Part shown: positions 10,511 to 19,916 of the stretch, in pieces
Layout of the letters: the number at the start of each line of letters is the position of its first letter
Position numbering within the stretch: position 1 is the stretch's first letter
Source: Globodera rostochiensis
Lineage: Eukaryota; Nematoda; Chromadorea; Rhabditida; Heteroderidae
Direction: 5' to 3'
DNA length: 64,000 nt
Assembly: GCA_018350325.1 (NCBI GenBank)
Contig: JAEVLN010000020.1
Location: 589,796 to 653,795, forward strand
The notes under the pieces: model-generated
Database searches by the model: none
Seen by the model: only the letters and a program-made list of their open reading frames with translations
Told to the model about the DNA's origin: nothing
Program-made: the position numbers and the translations under genes

Positions 10511-10866
10511 AATCGCGCCGACAGAGCTCCATGGACCCATCCGGCCGATGCCTGTCGCGTCAACATCGTCGGACGCTTCGTCCTCCTCTCGCGGCACAAC
10601 TACAACCCAAAAGGACTTGAGGAAACTAAGCATTATTAGAAAATTGTCATTCCGCTGTCCGTAGGCAGCGTGTTCAGAGCAATAATAAATTGCAAATTGT
10701 ACACTCCGCTGTCGGACAGCGGAATGACAATTTTCTAATAATGCTTAGTTTCCTCAAGTCCTTTTGGGTTGTAGTTGTGCCGCGAGAGGAGGACGAAGCG
10801 TCCGACGATGTTGACGCGACAGACATTGGCCGGTTGGGTCCATGGAGCTCCTCGTCGGCGCGATTT
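10511..10866. repeat. Near-perfect inverted repeat, about 150-bp arms
   Basis: The left arm 10511-10661 is the reverse complement of 10714-10866 with only a few mismatches and a 3-bp indel; the spacer is about 52 bp. The right arm is the end of the coding region of the minus-strand 267-aa gene, whose stop codon lies in the spacer. The left arm would be its 3' untranslated region. A transcript crossing both arms would fold into a long double-stranded hairpin. Confidence 0.9.
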
Positions 10867-11477
10867 CGCGCCGACGGGTCCAGCTTTTGCCACAGCTGGC
10901 GCACGTGCTTCGGCACGCCTCTTTTGCGAAGATGATCAACATCTCCACAAAAAAGGCGCGTCGAAGGACGTGCGACAGCTGTGGCAGCAGTTGAACCCGT
11001 CAGCGCTCTAAACGGACGAAACGCCGACAAAGGGGTTGTCAGAAACTGTGAAATTGGTGGTCGCGGCAGAACTGGCGGAAGATGAATGTTGTATATTTGC
11101 TGAATGAATACGGGAGCAGGATGAGGTTGTGCTGGAGGTGTTGCTGCTGCCCCGGAAAGAGCGATTAGTGCAGACGGAGGAAGAACGGGAGTTGGGGTGT
11201 GAAATTCGGAGGTGGTCGGTTGGGGGGTTGGGGGTAGAGAGACCGAGAGCGATGATCGATCTGACGGTGAAGGCGAAGTGCGGACTGACAAGGACGACGA
11301 CGACGGCGGCGGATATTGATGGACCGGGCGCTGTCCAGTGACATCATTATTGTCAGACTCGAGAATGATGTCGTTGTTGTTGGGGGAGTAGGCGTCATTG
11401 TAGTCGCCATGTTCGACATTCGGCTGCCATATCAATGGCAGTGCAACATTCTTTTTATTAGGATTTATATGCACCAA
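10674..11477 (-). CDS. Maverick accessory protein, 267 aa, unknown
   Basis: The ORF starts MVHINPNKKNVALPLIWQPN. Residues 1-60 are rich in Asn and Asp; the middle is Pro/Ser/Thr-rich and probably disordered. The C-terminal third has a basic helical part (RKRGVPKHVRQLWQKLDPSA) that looks folded, then a Ser-rich tail. No catalytic motif, signal peptide or membrane segment is seen. The 3' end is duplicated in inverted orientation next to it, so its mRNA could form a hairpin. I do not recognise the family. It is transcribed toward the left end of the element, away from the structural block. Confidence 0.6.
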   Translation of the reverse strand: MVHINPNKKNVALPLIWQPNVEHGDYNDAYSPNNNDIILESDNNDVTGQRPVHQYPPPSSSSLSVRTSPSPSDRSSLSVSLPPTPQPTTSEFHTPTPVLPPSALIALSGAAATPPAQPHPAPVFIQQIYNIHLPPVLPRPPISQFLTTPLSAFRPFRALTGSTAATAVARPSTRLFCGDVDHLRKRGVPKHVRQLWQKLDPSARNRADEELHGPNRPMSVASTSSDASSSSRGTTTTQKDLRKLSIIRKLSFRCPTAECTICNLLLL

Positions 11478-11711
11478 AAATGGTCAAAATTTATATTTTA
11501 AATTATTTTTCCCAAATATTCATAAATCTTGGATTTTTGTAATAAAATTTTGAATCGAAAGGTGCAAAAAGCAACTATGTACCCTATTAACGACAACCAA
11601 AAAGCAGATAATCCGTTTTTAAACGTACCAAAGGAACGCGCATTCTTTGCTCCTCGTCGTATCCGCATACGGAGAACGTTTCGTCTCCGTCTCCCTCCAA
11701 CACCAACAATC

Positions 11712-12166
11712 TTAATTTTGAAAAATAAAATAAATTACGAAAACAACTGCTAACATTTTACGTGCCATTTCAAGCACCAACACCCGGCGAGGGTGTGGGT
11801 GGTCATCAGTGATTGGGAGTACTTGGTAAGCCCTCTCACTAATTACCATCCAAAGCACACCGAGGGAAGTGGCTGCCTGGAAAAAACAAATGGCTTTTAT
11901 CAAAATATTTGAATTTTTATTTAAAAAAACACCTCAACGAGAAGACCTTCGTCCAATAAATATTGATTGCGTCCCCAGACGTTGTCGACGTCCTGTTGTC
12001 CAGGAGGCACCAGAAATTCGACTATGTAAAATCGTCGATCTATCTGACACAGCATGCATGGCGCATGATCGTAAAGCCGTATGCTGATGTAGTCGTAGGC
12101 GGTGTCGTCGTCGTCATTTGTTTCCGGAGCGTCGACATGTGTTTGCTGGTGGTGTCGATGTTGACA
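11712..12166 (-). CDS. Spliced accessory gene, 5' end not found
   Basis: Two coding-looking exons lie on the minus strand. The first, 12166-11933, follows a CTTGACAG acceptor and encodes an acidic start and a segment with IVEFLVPPGQQDV. The second starts at 11876 after TTTTTTCCAG and encodes ATSLGVLWMVISERAYQVLP and a His/Pro stretch. The 56-bp intron keeps phase 0. The second exon is open to a TAA at 11712, but a donor in GCACGTAAAATG with an acceptor before 11700 could extend the gene left. No start codon exon is found in 12167-12820. I do not recognise the product. Introns are unusual among Maverick core genes. Confidence 0.45.
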
Positions 12167-12193
12167 CTGTCAAGATTAAATCAATTTAGATAA

Positions 12194-12823
12194 AATAAAT
12201 TATAAAAAATATTATTAATCCTATATATAATTTTGATGCATTTTAGGCGCATAAATGTTTTACCCCTAATTTAATACCACTAATATGCTTAAAGGTTAAT
12301 TTTCTTATTTAACGTATAATTAAGTAGGTTAAGCCTTTAGGCATATTATTATTTTAGTATTTTTGGAAGGTTGAAAAAGATCGAAAAAATCGCGGTGGGT
12401 TAACTGTCAGGCCAATTCATCGCTAGGGCCATTTCCGCGCCAGCCACTCGTGTGCTACGCCATTACAGCGCCGCGATTTTTCTCCTTATATTTATGAAAA
12501 TGTTCAATTCTTCAAGCATTTTTCCAGAAAGTGACTAAAACTTATCGTTTAAATATGAATTATTTTCCAAAAACAGCCAAAAAACGATGAGTTAGGGTTC
12601 ATTTTTATCAATTTTTGAACTAAAATGCCAAAATATGTTTTTTAAACGTGAAGAGAAAAGCTCAAACTAACGTGAAAACCCTATTTAGATAAGTTTTCCG
12701 AGCCTAAAAACCCCTCTCACGGGTGATTATTTAGGGGCGTAATAGCGAAACTCCGCCCCTTTTTGGTACAACTCATACCTCCACCACCCGTTTTTCTTCA
12801 ATCATTTTAAAAATTAATAAAAA
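12194..12823. other. AT-rich gap inside the Maverick
   Basis: No gene is supported. An inverted pair AAAAATCGCGG (12386 area) and CCGCGATTTTT (12472 area) encloses a GC-rich stretch, so a large stem-loop is possible. The gap separates the leftward accessory genes from the rightward structural block and is the likely site of the block's first promoter. Confidence 0.4.
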
Positions 12824-13476
12824 ATGGCATCACAAGTGCATAATAAGTGGCTGGTCAAGCAACTAATTCCAACTGTAAATTTTATTGTTACTTCACACGG
12901 ATTGACCATTAACAGCGACCGATTGGAAACCACAAGAATTGTGTCATTTGACAACAATGACGATATCTGCAGACAATGTAAAGTCGAGGTGGAGCTTGAC
13001 TATCTGGTTAGTAAAGATGGCGTTTACGTGTACTCTAACCGCATTAAAGGCGGAGAAAAATTTGTGCCCTTCGATCGGGTGGAGGAGTTGCCCTCGTATT
13101 GCGCTTTTCGCGTCAGAAGCCGTAAAGTGTACAAATTCCCATACTATTTTACGGAAAGAACCATGATACCTACATCAGATTGTGCGGAGCATCATTTAAA
13201 AAAATCGCATGCACAGAAAACAGCAGAAGCATCCGCAGCAACAACAACAACACCAAATGCTGAAAATGTGAATAGGTCGGTGTCCGACATTCTGACGACT
13301 GTAGCGACACTTGTACCAATGCCAGAGAGCAACAATAACAACAACATCATCAACAACAACAACAACAACAACAACATGGATAACGACGAAGAGACGGCCG
13401 TGCAGCCTATCAGTCCAAACAACATCAATGACAACAGCGTCAACGGCTTAACAATGACGGCGATTAACACGGCGGC

Positions 13477-13507
<31 letters not shown>

Positions 13508-13562
13508 TCAACTAATGCGACGACGATGAAGAAAGCGAGACCATCGAAAAACGAAATCGACG

Positions 13563-13595
<33 letters not shown>

Positions 13596-13681
13596 CCGGT
13601 GATGGCAATGACAACGCTGACGACGACGACGACGACGAAGATGTGATACCACCAAAAAGCAAAACTATGAAATTAATTTGA
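12824..13681 (+). CDS. Maverick protein of unknown function, 285 aa
   Basis: This is the first gene of the plus-strand structural block; the ATG sits in an AATAAAAAATG context. Residues 1-125 look like a compact domain, with a CRQC pair and strands such as GVYVYSNRIKGGEKFVPFDR. The remainder is low complexity: poly-Asn, poly-Thr and poly-Asp/Glu tracts from AAC and GAT triplet repeats, ending in Lys-rich residues. No known motif was recognised. Position next to the ATPase suggests a virion or assembly role, but this is inference only. Confidence 0.7.
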
Positions 13682-13800
13682 AGTTGGGAATTTTAGCGCA
13701 ACCAACCTCTCTCTTCTTCCCCACCCATATTTGTGTTCATTTAATGTATTTGTAACTTTATTGTACACATTGAAAACCCTATTCTGTCCCCAATTTCAAA

Positions 13801-14535
13801 ATGATTGAAGCACGGCGGTTTGAAAATAAAGATTTGAAACTACATTTACCGTTCGGATGTCTGATTTCGGGGCCGTCTTCGAGCGGAAAAAGCACATTTA
13901 TCTACAAACTGATTTCACAAGCGCAACAGCTCATAGAGCCGGCGCCTAAATCGATTATGTTCTGCTTTGGAGAGTATAATGCTGCGGTTGCGCAGCTCCA
14001 ACGTGCAGGGGTGCAAGTTCACGCCGGCGTGCCGTCCGAAGAGGACATTCGATCTCTACAAAAACCTGCGCTTATCATTTTGGACGACCTGCTGTATTCC
14101 GTTGATGAACGCTATCTGGCCGAGCTGTTCACCAAAAAGTCGCATCATCAGAATTTTGGCATCATTTTTGTGAGTCAAGATTTGTTCCACCGCAAGTTGA
14201 AAGTGGTACGACAAAATTCGATGTACATTGTACTACTGCGCGCACCCAACAGTGCGCTGGCCATTCGAAATCTGGGGGTTCAACTGTTTCCAAGACAGTT
14301 GGACTTTTTTATGGACGCATACAGACAAGCGACACGTCAGAAATACTCCTATTTGTTTATCGACCTGCACCCATCATCCGATCCCACTCTGAGACTTAGG
14401 ACAAACATATTTAATGTCCACAACGACCATGATGATGACTACAATCCCAACAACAACAACAACAAAAAAGGCATCCAAAACGACGACAACGACACCGCAG
14501 CTCAGACAATTTTTCTCCCCAAAGCAGGATTCTAA
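13801..14535 (+). CDS. FtsK/HerA-type genome-packaging ATPase
   Basis: The protein has 244 residues. Walker A is GPSSSGKS at residues 24-31 and Walker B is LIILDDLL from residue 91, followed by the conserved FVSQDLFH segment and an Arg-rich region (RQNSMYIVLLRAPN) expected for the sensor/Arg-finger part. This is the packaging ATPase found in Polintons, virophages and adenovirus-like viruses, which drives DNA into the capsid. The last 35 residues are Asn/Asp-rich and carry an AAC-repeat poly-Asn tract absent from the family core. The gene is uninterrupted and normal in length. Confidence 0.92.
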   Translation: MIEARRFENKDLKLHLPFGCLISGPSSSGKSTFIYKLISQAQQLIEPAPKSIMFCFGEYNAAVAQLQRAGVQVHAGVPSEEDIRSLQKPALIILDDLLYSVDERYLAELFTKKSHHQNFGIIFVSQDLFHRKLKVVRQNSMYIVLLRAPNSALAIRNLGVQLFPRQLDFFMDAYRQATRQKYSYLFIDLHPSSDPTLRLRTNIFNVHNDHDDDYNPNNNNNKKGIQNDDNDTAAQTIFLPKAGF

Positions 14536-14592
14536 CTGACACACAACAACTGCAAACACCGCATATTGCACTAGTGTTTTTACGCCATAAAA

Positions 14593-14988
14593 ATGACAAA
14601 ACAACAACAACAACAACAACAGAAACAGCAAGTGCAGATCAGTCAAGCTGTCTGTGAAGCATACCCCTTTCTATGTGTTCTGACGCGCACTAAGTCGATG
14701 CGCAAACGACGACAAATGCTTAAATCGGCAAACTCCCAACAACTGCTCGCCCTGGCCGAGATCTGTCTGAACATTGTGAGGGCCCGCTTCAAGCTCACCA
14801 CACGTCAAAAGAGCCGTATGATGCCCTACGCGGACTTCATCCGTCGCCTGAGCCGCGCGCGAAGCGAACGGGGAGCGCGTCAACTTTTGATACAAAAAGG
14901 ATCCGGATTCGCCTTGCAACTGTTCCCCTCTCTGTTGACCCCGATCATTCTAGAATTGTCTCGCATTTTATTTTCGCATAAACAATAA
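14593..14988 (+). CDS. Small basic Maverick protein with hydrophobic C-end, 131 aa
   Basis: After a poly-Gln start from CAA repeats, the protein is strongly basic (KSMRKRRQMLKS and RLSRARSERGARQ) and ends in a hydrophobic helix (GFALQLFPSLLTPIILELSR). A basic body with a QKGSGF-then-hydrophobic tail is a recurring feature of small proteins in metazoan Mavericks and adintoviruses, where they sit between ATPase and integrase. It is probably a minor virion or core protein. The function is inferred from this similarity and position. Confidence 0.65.
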   Translation: MTKQQQQQQQKQQVQISQAVCEAYPFLCVLTRTKSMRKRRQMLKSANSQQLLALAEICLNIVRARFKLTTRQKSRMMPYADFIRRLSRARSERGARQLLIQKGSGFALQLFPSLLTPIILELSRILFSHKQ

Positions 14989-15019
14989 ATTATCACTATT
15001 ATATTCGCGGTTAATAGAA

Positions 15020-15967
15020 ATGACTTCAGCAAATCGCTTTATCCTTGTACCCGAAGATATTTATCGAGGGTTGACTTCCGTCAGCCGAGACGACACTGGG
15101 GACCAGAATCTGGACTTTGCGCGTCGCGCACTGGAAAAAGTAAAGAGGGAGCGCGCTGACCCAACCACAAAAAATGTACACTACAATCAAGAGTTGCGTC
15201 GATATCTTCATCTGAAGAAGCTGCACGATGAACGGCCAGTCAAAGTGTCGATTGACAGCTCAAGTAAGAGCAGTATTCCTGCGATGTCATCTGAACCACC
15301 GGCAGCAGCAGCCTTTACACCCGCAACACCGTCATCCACGTCACGACGGCAGTCAAGACAGAAAAAAAACGGCGGTAGTGAAAGAAGAAAAAAAAGAAGA
15401 ACAAATTCGGCGTCAGCGGGTGGCGAACGTTTGAATGAAGAGGAAGGAGTAGGCAATGGCGAAAAAGAGGGGGATACGACAGCAGACACTTCGTTTAGAA
15501 GTGCTAAAAGTAGAAGTACTACTGGGACTCTGAGGGCAGAAACGGAGGAGCCCTCCCCTGTTTTAACGCCACACGCACCTGGACAACCGGCAACAACAAC
15601 CGAGACAACAACAACAACAACAGCGCCAACAGAATGGGTTGACAATCTTGTCGCTCTGATGATGGCAAACCCGGACAAATATGGTCTGTCGTCCGACGGA
15701 ACAATCAAAAACCAATACGGAAAACGGATAACGAACAGCGGCGTGCGAAACGCACTAGAATGGATTTTCAAAAAGAAACAAGGCAGACGGCCTCCGGGGA
15801 CGACACATATCGAGCAAATTTTTGAGCGCGAGCCTTTGCTACGTACATATTTACCATCGGCTGGACAGAGTAGTAGTACCAGCAGCAGTAGCAGCGCGAA
15901 AGCAGAAACACCAAAGGAAACTGCGAAATTCAATCCCCAACTATGGAAATATACGCACAACGACTGA
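15020..15967 (+). CDS. Conserved Maverick protein, PEDIYRGL type, 315 aa
   Basis: The N-terminus (VPEDIYRGLTS, then LDFARRALEKVKRER and YNQELRRYLHLKKL) is of a type I have seen repeatedly beside integrase in animal Mavericks; its function is not known to me. A Ser/Thr/Lys-rich middle follows. Residues about 210-290 form a second conserved-looking domain (WVDNLVALMMANPDKYGL, then an RNALEWIFKKKQGRRPPG segment). The stop overlaps the integrase start by 25 bp in another frame, suggesting coupled expression from one transcript. Confidence 0.7.
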   Translation: MTSANRFILVPEDIYRGLTSVSRDDTGDQNLDFARRALEKVKRERADPTTKNVHYNQELRRYLHLKKLHDERPVKVSIDSSSKSSIPAMSSEPPAAAAFTPATPSSTSRRQSRQKKNGGSERRKKRRTNSASAGGERLNEEEGVGNGEKEGDTTADTSFRSAKSRSTTGTLRAETEEPSPVLTPHAPGQPATTTETTTTTTAPTEWVDNLVALMMANPDKYGLSSDGTIKNQYGKRITNSGVRNALEWIFKKKQGRRPPGTTHIEQIFEREPLLRTYLPSAGQSSSTSSSSSAKAETPKETAKFNPQLWKYTHND

Positions 15968-17058
15968 ACCAGCTGTACAACGATCCGAACAAATCGTCAG
16001 CAGCCTTTGCCGGCATCGATGCGCTGTGGCGCGAGGCGCGCAAGACAATGCCCAAAATCACGCGTGCCCAGGTTCAAAAATGGTTGGAGCATCACCGCAC
16101 CTATACACTACATCGACCACGTCGCGTGCACTTTCGCCGCTCGCGTACAATTGCTGCCGGATACATGACCGATGTGCAATTGGATTTGGCCGATTTCCAA
16201 AAGCTGTCGCGCCACAACAAAGGTGCAAAATATGCACTGGTCGGAATCGATGTGCTTAGTCGAATGGTTTTTGCTACGCCAACGCGCTCCAAATCCGCGC
16301 GCGACATGGTCGACGCACTACAACGCCTGTTCTCACAAATGGCAATGCTACCGCACCGTGTGTTCAGCGACAAGGGAAAGGAATTTGAGGCGCGCGAGGT
16401 CAAAGAATTATTCGCCAATGAGGATGTGGAGAAGCATAGACCGGCGTCATCAACCGTCAAAGCGAGTATGTGTGAGCGTGCTATTCGGACGCTGAAGCAG
16501 CGTATTTACCGCTATTTCTCTGAAAAGCACTCGCTCAATTGGACCGATGTGCTGCCCCGGATTGTGGAGGGTATAAACGCGTCTCGAAGTCGTACGCATG
16601 GAAAGCGCCCCGTCGACATTGGCTTTCACAATGCTCAGGAAGTTTGGGAAAGACTTTACGGTCCGTTGGACCGTTTTGTACACCCGAAGCGCTATGCGAA
16701 AGAGGAGGGGCGGCGTCTGGCACGTTTCACAGAGGGCGACTATGTCAGGATGAGCAAGAATAAGGGGACGTTTGCGCGCGGCTACATGCCCTCGTGGTCA
16801 GACGAAATTCTACAAATTGCGGAGGTGAAGCGCACCTCGACACCGGTGCGCTATCGAGTCCGTGATGAGCGCGGGGAGCTGTTCGAAGGATGGTTTTATG
16901 AGCCGGATTTGGGCCGTGTGCACAAGGACGAGGAGACCAGCTATCGGGTTCAAGTGCTGCGGACCAAGACACAGAAGGACGGAACAAAAAAGTATTTAGT
17001 GCGATACCTAGACGACCCCCACAGACCCCGATGGATAGACGAAGAACAATTTGTATAA
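15943..17058 (+). CDS. Retroviral-type integrase (rve), 371 aa
   Basis: The catalytic triad is visible as Asp81 (QLDLADF), Asp143 (FSDKGKEF) and Glu178 (MCERAIRTLK), a DD35E spacing. The C-terminus (residues about 328-371, RVQVLRTKTQKDGTKKYLVR, ending WIDEEQFV) has the form of a chromodomain, common in Polinton integrases. The N-terminal region before residue 70 is short and lacks a clear HHCC zinc finger. The enzyme inserts the element into host DNA and makes the flanking target duplication. The ORF is open, with all three catalytic residues. It overlaps the previous gene by 25 bp. Confidence 0.94.
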   Translation: MEIYAQRLNQLYNDPNKSSAAFAGIDALWREARKTMPKITRAQVQKWLEHHRTYTLHRPRRVHFRRSRTIAAGYMTDVQLDLADFQKLSRHNKGAKYALVGIDVLSRMVFATPTRSKSARDMVDALQRLFSQMAMLPHRVFSDKGKEFEAREVKELFANEDVEKHRPASSTVKASMCERAIRTLKQRIYRYFSEKHSLNWTDVLPRIVEGINASRSRTHGKRPVDIGFHNAQEVWERLYGPLDRFVHPKRYAKEEGRRLARFTEGDYVRMSKNKGTFARGYMPSWSDEILQIAEVKRTSTPVRYRVRDERGELFEGWFYEPDLGRVHKDEETSYRVQVLRTKTQKDGTKKYLVRYLDDPHRPRWIDEEQFV

Positions 17059-17156
17059 ATAGTCCACTATTCCCCATACGGTGTATCATTTCTTAGAGCC
17101 TTGTATTCTCTCTCTCTCTCTCTTTCCTTCTTTCCCCCTTTCAAACACGAATAAAA

Positions 17157-17685
17157 ATGTCTGACGATGGTAGCAATTACTTCTTTGTTGTATTGCCCAG
17201 TAATGTGACTGATTATGCGGACAACGCGACATCAAAATACCGGGTGCATCTGCCGAAGCCAGTTCAATTTAGGGGCGCGTGGGTTTGTGGACTATACTCC
17301 ATACAATATCCGCACTCGTGGGCCTCAACCGTGGGCACTGTTGCAGACCAATGGATTGATGTTCACTATTTGGGCGGTAGAACAGTGCGCATGAACATGC
17401 CAAAAACATCGCAAAGCACAACACATGGTCTGCAGGAATATTTGAATGATACGATAGCGATGGCAGCGGTGACACCTCCCGATTCCGAACCCCGACAACA
17501 TCAACAACAACAACAACAACTACAACAACGCAACAAAAGAAGTGCTGCAGAGCCGACAGAAGAGTTGCGGCAACATCAGCAGGAGGAGGAAGAGGAGGAG
17601 GCAAGGGCTGACGACACATCAGACTCGGACATCAGTTTAAATAAAAGGATGACAACAGAAAATTTCGAAAAAAATAATGGAAACA

Positions 17686-17716
<31 letters not shown>

Positions 17717-19103
17717 TAAAACTGACGATGGTGGAAGCGTAGTGTGCACAAAGACTGGCAAGAGAATCGTCTGCAGGAGAACGAAAGCACCCGTACCATC
17801 TGTTGATGAGGGTAATGTTCAAGAAAAGACAACGACTATGGACAAAGCCGCAAAAGTGGTGCCAGAGGCGCCACAATCCCGACCTCTTTCACACGGGGAA
17901 AAACTACGTGACATGGTGAAAGAAAGGCTCAAGTCACAACAACAACAACAACAACATAATCAGGAACAACAGCGTAATGAAGAGAATCTGACAGAGAAAG
18001 CGAAAGATACCACCACTACGGACAAAAAGTTACCAACTGCTCTAGAGGAAGAAGAAAAGAGGACGGCAAGTAGAACTCGTGGGAAAAGTCTTAAAGAAAA
18101 ATTGGTGAAGGCGACGCCACGCACACCAACTACAACCACTCCCACCACCACCACCCCAAAAACCACCGAAACCCCCGGCACTACAACTAAACCCATCGGG
18201 GAGGAGGAAAAAATAACAACAACAACAACAACAACAACAATACCAAAAACAACGCACGGAGAAGCGCTGGCGGATTTGTTGGAAAAAAGTAACAATGAAA
18301 AAGACAAAACTTTGCATGTAGTAAAAACGCACGAAGAAGCGGCGCCACACAAGGATTTAAAAAGTCGCGATGAAAAAGAAGAAGAAGAGGAGGAGGCAAA
18401 GACATCGCCTAATCCACCAAAAACAACGCACGGAGATGTGCTTTATGAATTGCTGGAAATACAAAAGCAAAAGAAGGAAAGGGAAAAGGAGCTGGCGGAG
18501 ACAAAAACCCGTGCAGACACACTGTCGGAGCTTCTGAAAAAAAGTCGAACGGAAACGGAAGAAAGGGAACGCGAGTTGGCCACAACAAAAACGCGGGGTG
18601 AAGCACTGGCCGAATTGTTGGAGAAAAGTCGCCGCACGGGACTAAAAGAATCAAATGCCGACATTCAATTCTTGTACCGCAATGATATTGATCGCTTTCA
18701 AGTGTCGCTTGACGATCCCGAAATTGACCATTTGAGCATGTCCCAACAACTTGCGTATGTGCTCGGATTTCCCAACAAGGAGCGGGTGGAGCGTGAGGAG
18801 ATTGCAAAATACGGAGTGGACTTGCGCGGTGGCTTTACCAGCTTTGCGGTCTACGCATCCGGGCTGACGCGCAGTGTGATTCTGGGTAATTCGCTGAGCT
18901 CTCTACTTCGTATTGTGGCAACGGACGGAGAATATGGGCAGGTGGTGGAGCGAATCTACGACAATCCAATGTTCATTCCGGTCCAGCCCCGGGAGATCAA
19001 CGAACTGCAGATTGAACTGAGAATGATGGACGGTCAATTGGTTCCATTTGATTATGGCACAGTGTTGATTACACTAGTATTTAAAAAGGTCGTCAATTTC
19101 TGA
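17157..19103 (+). CDS. Penton-like minor capsid protein, with large insert
   Basis: The first 105 residues (FFVVLPSNVTDYADNATSKY, then LPKPVQFRGAWVCGLYSIQY) and the last 150 (SVILGNSLSSLLRIV, then MFIPVQPREINELQIEL and GTVLITLVFKK) correspond to a protein conserved across animal Mavericks next to the major capsid gene, which I take to be the minor (penton) capsid protein. Between them lie nearly 400 residues of low-complexity Glu/Lys/Gln/Thr sequence with two or three degenerate repeats around TTHGEAL and KTRGEALAELLEKSR. This is far longer than the family's usual linker. The penton assignment is inference; family membership is firmer. Confidence 0.65.
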
Positions 19104-19183
19104 TCTGACACACCATTTCCATTGTTGTAACCATTTTACACACCTATTGTTCAACGTCATTTTCGAATAAACCTAATACTAAC

Positions 19184-19852
19184 ATGGTGCATATACCATT
19201 CGACACGCGCTCAGTCGGCTACGACGATCACATTCCCCACCAACAATACGGGGGTGGTGGTGGCATAGGGAGCGAAATTATTGATAGCATCAGCAGCAGT
19301 AGCGACGATCCACTGAATAATCAACATCTGCAGAAGAAGCAGCAGCAGCAACAACAACAACAACAGTACTACTTTCGCGGCTCTGCACCCTATCAAAGGG
19401 GCTATGGACGCATTCAACGAGGGGGTGGCATCGGAGATGTGCTACGTGGTCTATGGCGACTTCTTCTGCCGGTTGTGAAGCGCGCGGGCACCACAGTGGG
19501 TCGTGAAGTGCTCTCCTCCGGCGGACGAATTTTGGACAAACTGCAACAAGGAGAAAATCTGAAGCAAGCGACAATCAGTGAAGGCAAAAAGTCGATTGAC
19601 GCCTTGCTTGAAAAATCTGGACTGCCCAAGCAATTCGGCGGCGGTGGCGGATGCAGTATAAAAAGGACAAAAAAGCGTGTCCATTTCCATCCAACAACAT
19701 TATCAAAACCCACAAAGTTAACTTCTCAGTTAGAAACTCATCAGACACTTATCGGGCGACCACCACCACCATCATCGTCATCATCATTACCGTATACGAA
19801 GACGACAAAAAAAGCCAAACGGAAGAGAGCCGATACCTTTGGATTTTATTGA
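19184..19852 (+). CDS. Conserved Maverick virion-cluster protein, 222 aa
   Basis: A Gly/Gln-rich start is followed by a core at residues about 72-145 (QRGYGRIQRGGGIGDVLRGL, then LLPVVKRAGTTVGREVLSSG). This pattern is common in proteins that precede the capsid gene in animal Mavericks. The C-terminus is strongly basic (KKAKRKRADTFGFY). A Gly-rich amphipathic core with a basic tail suggests a minor virion protein that touches DNA or membrane, similar in place to adenovirus core or cement proteins; that role is inferred, not shown. Confidence 0.65.
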   Translation: MVHIPFDTRSVGYDDHIPHQQYGGGGGIGSEIIDSISSSSDDPLNNQHLQKKQQQQQQQQQYYFRGSAPYQRGYGRIQRGGGIGDVLRGLWRLLLPVVKRAGTTVGREVLSSGGRILDKLQQGENLKQATISEGKKSIDALLEKSGLPKQFGGGGGCSIKRTKKRVHFHPTTLSKPTKLTSQLETHQTLIGRPPPPSSSSSLPYTKTTKKAKRKRADTFGFY

Positions 19853-19916
19853 TCACATCACACTCACTCATTTAAAAAAACGCACACGCGCCTTTCTTTA
19901 ACAACTTTTTACCAAA

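Noticed and set aside
13192..13662. Open frame on the minus strand of poly-Ser/Val/Leu
   Set aside because: It is the antisense of AAC and GAT repeats in the plus-strand 285-aa gene; composition is pure low complexity. Similar antisense frames at 15208-15960, 17960-18405 and 28052-28399 are rejected for the same reason.
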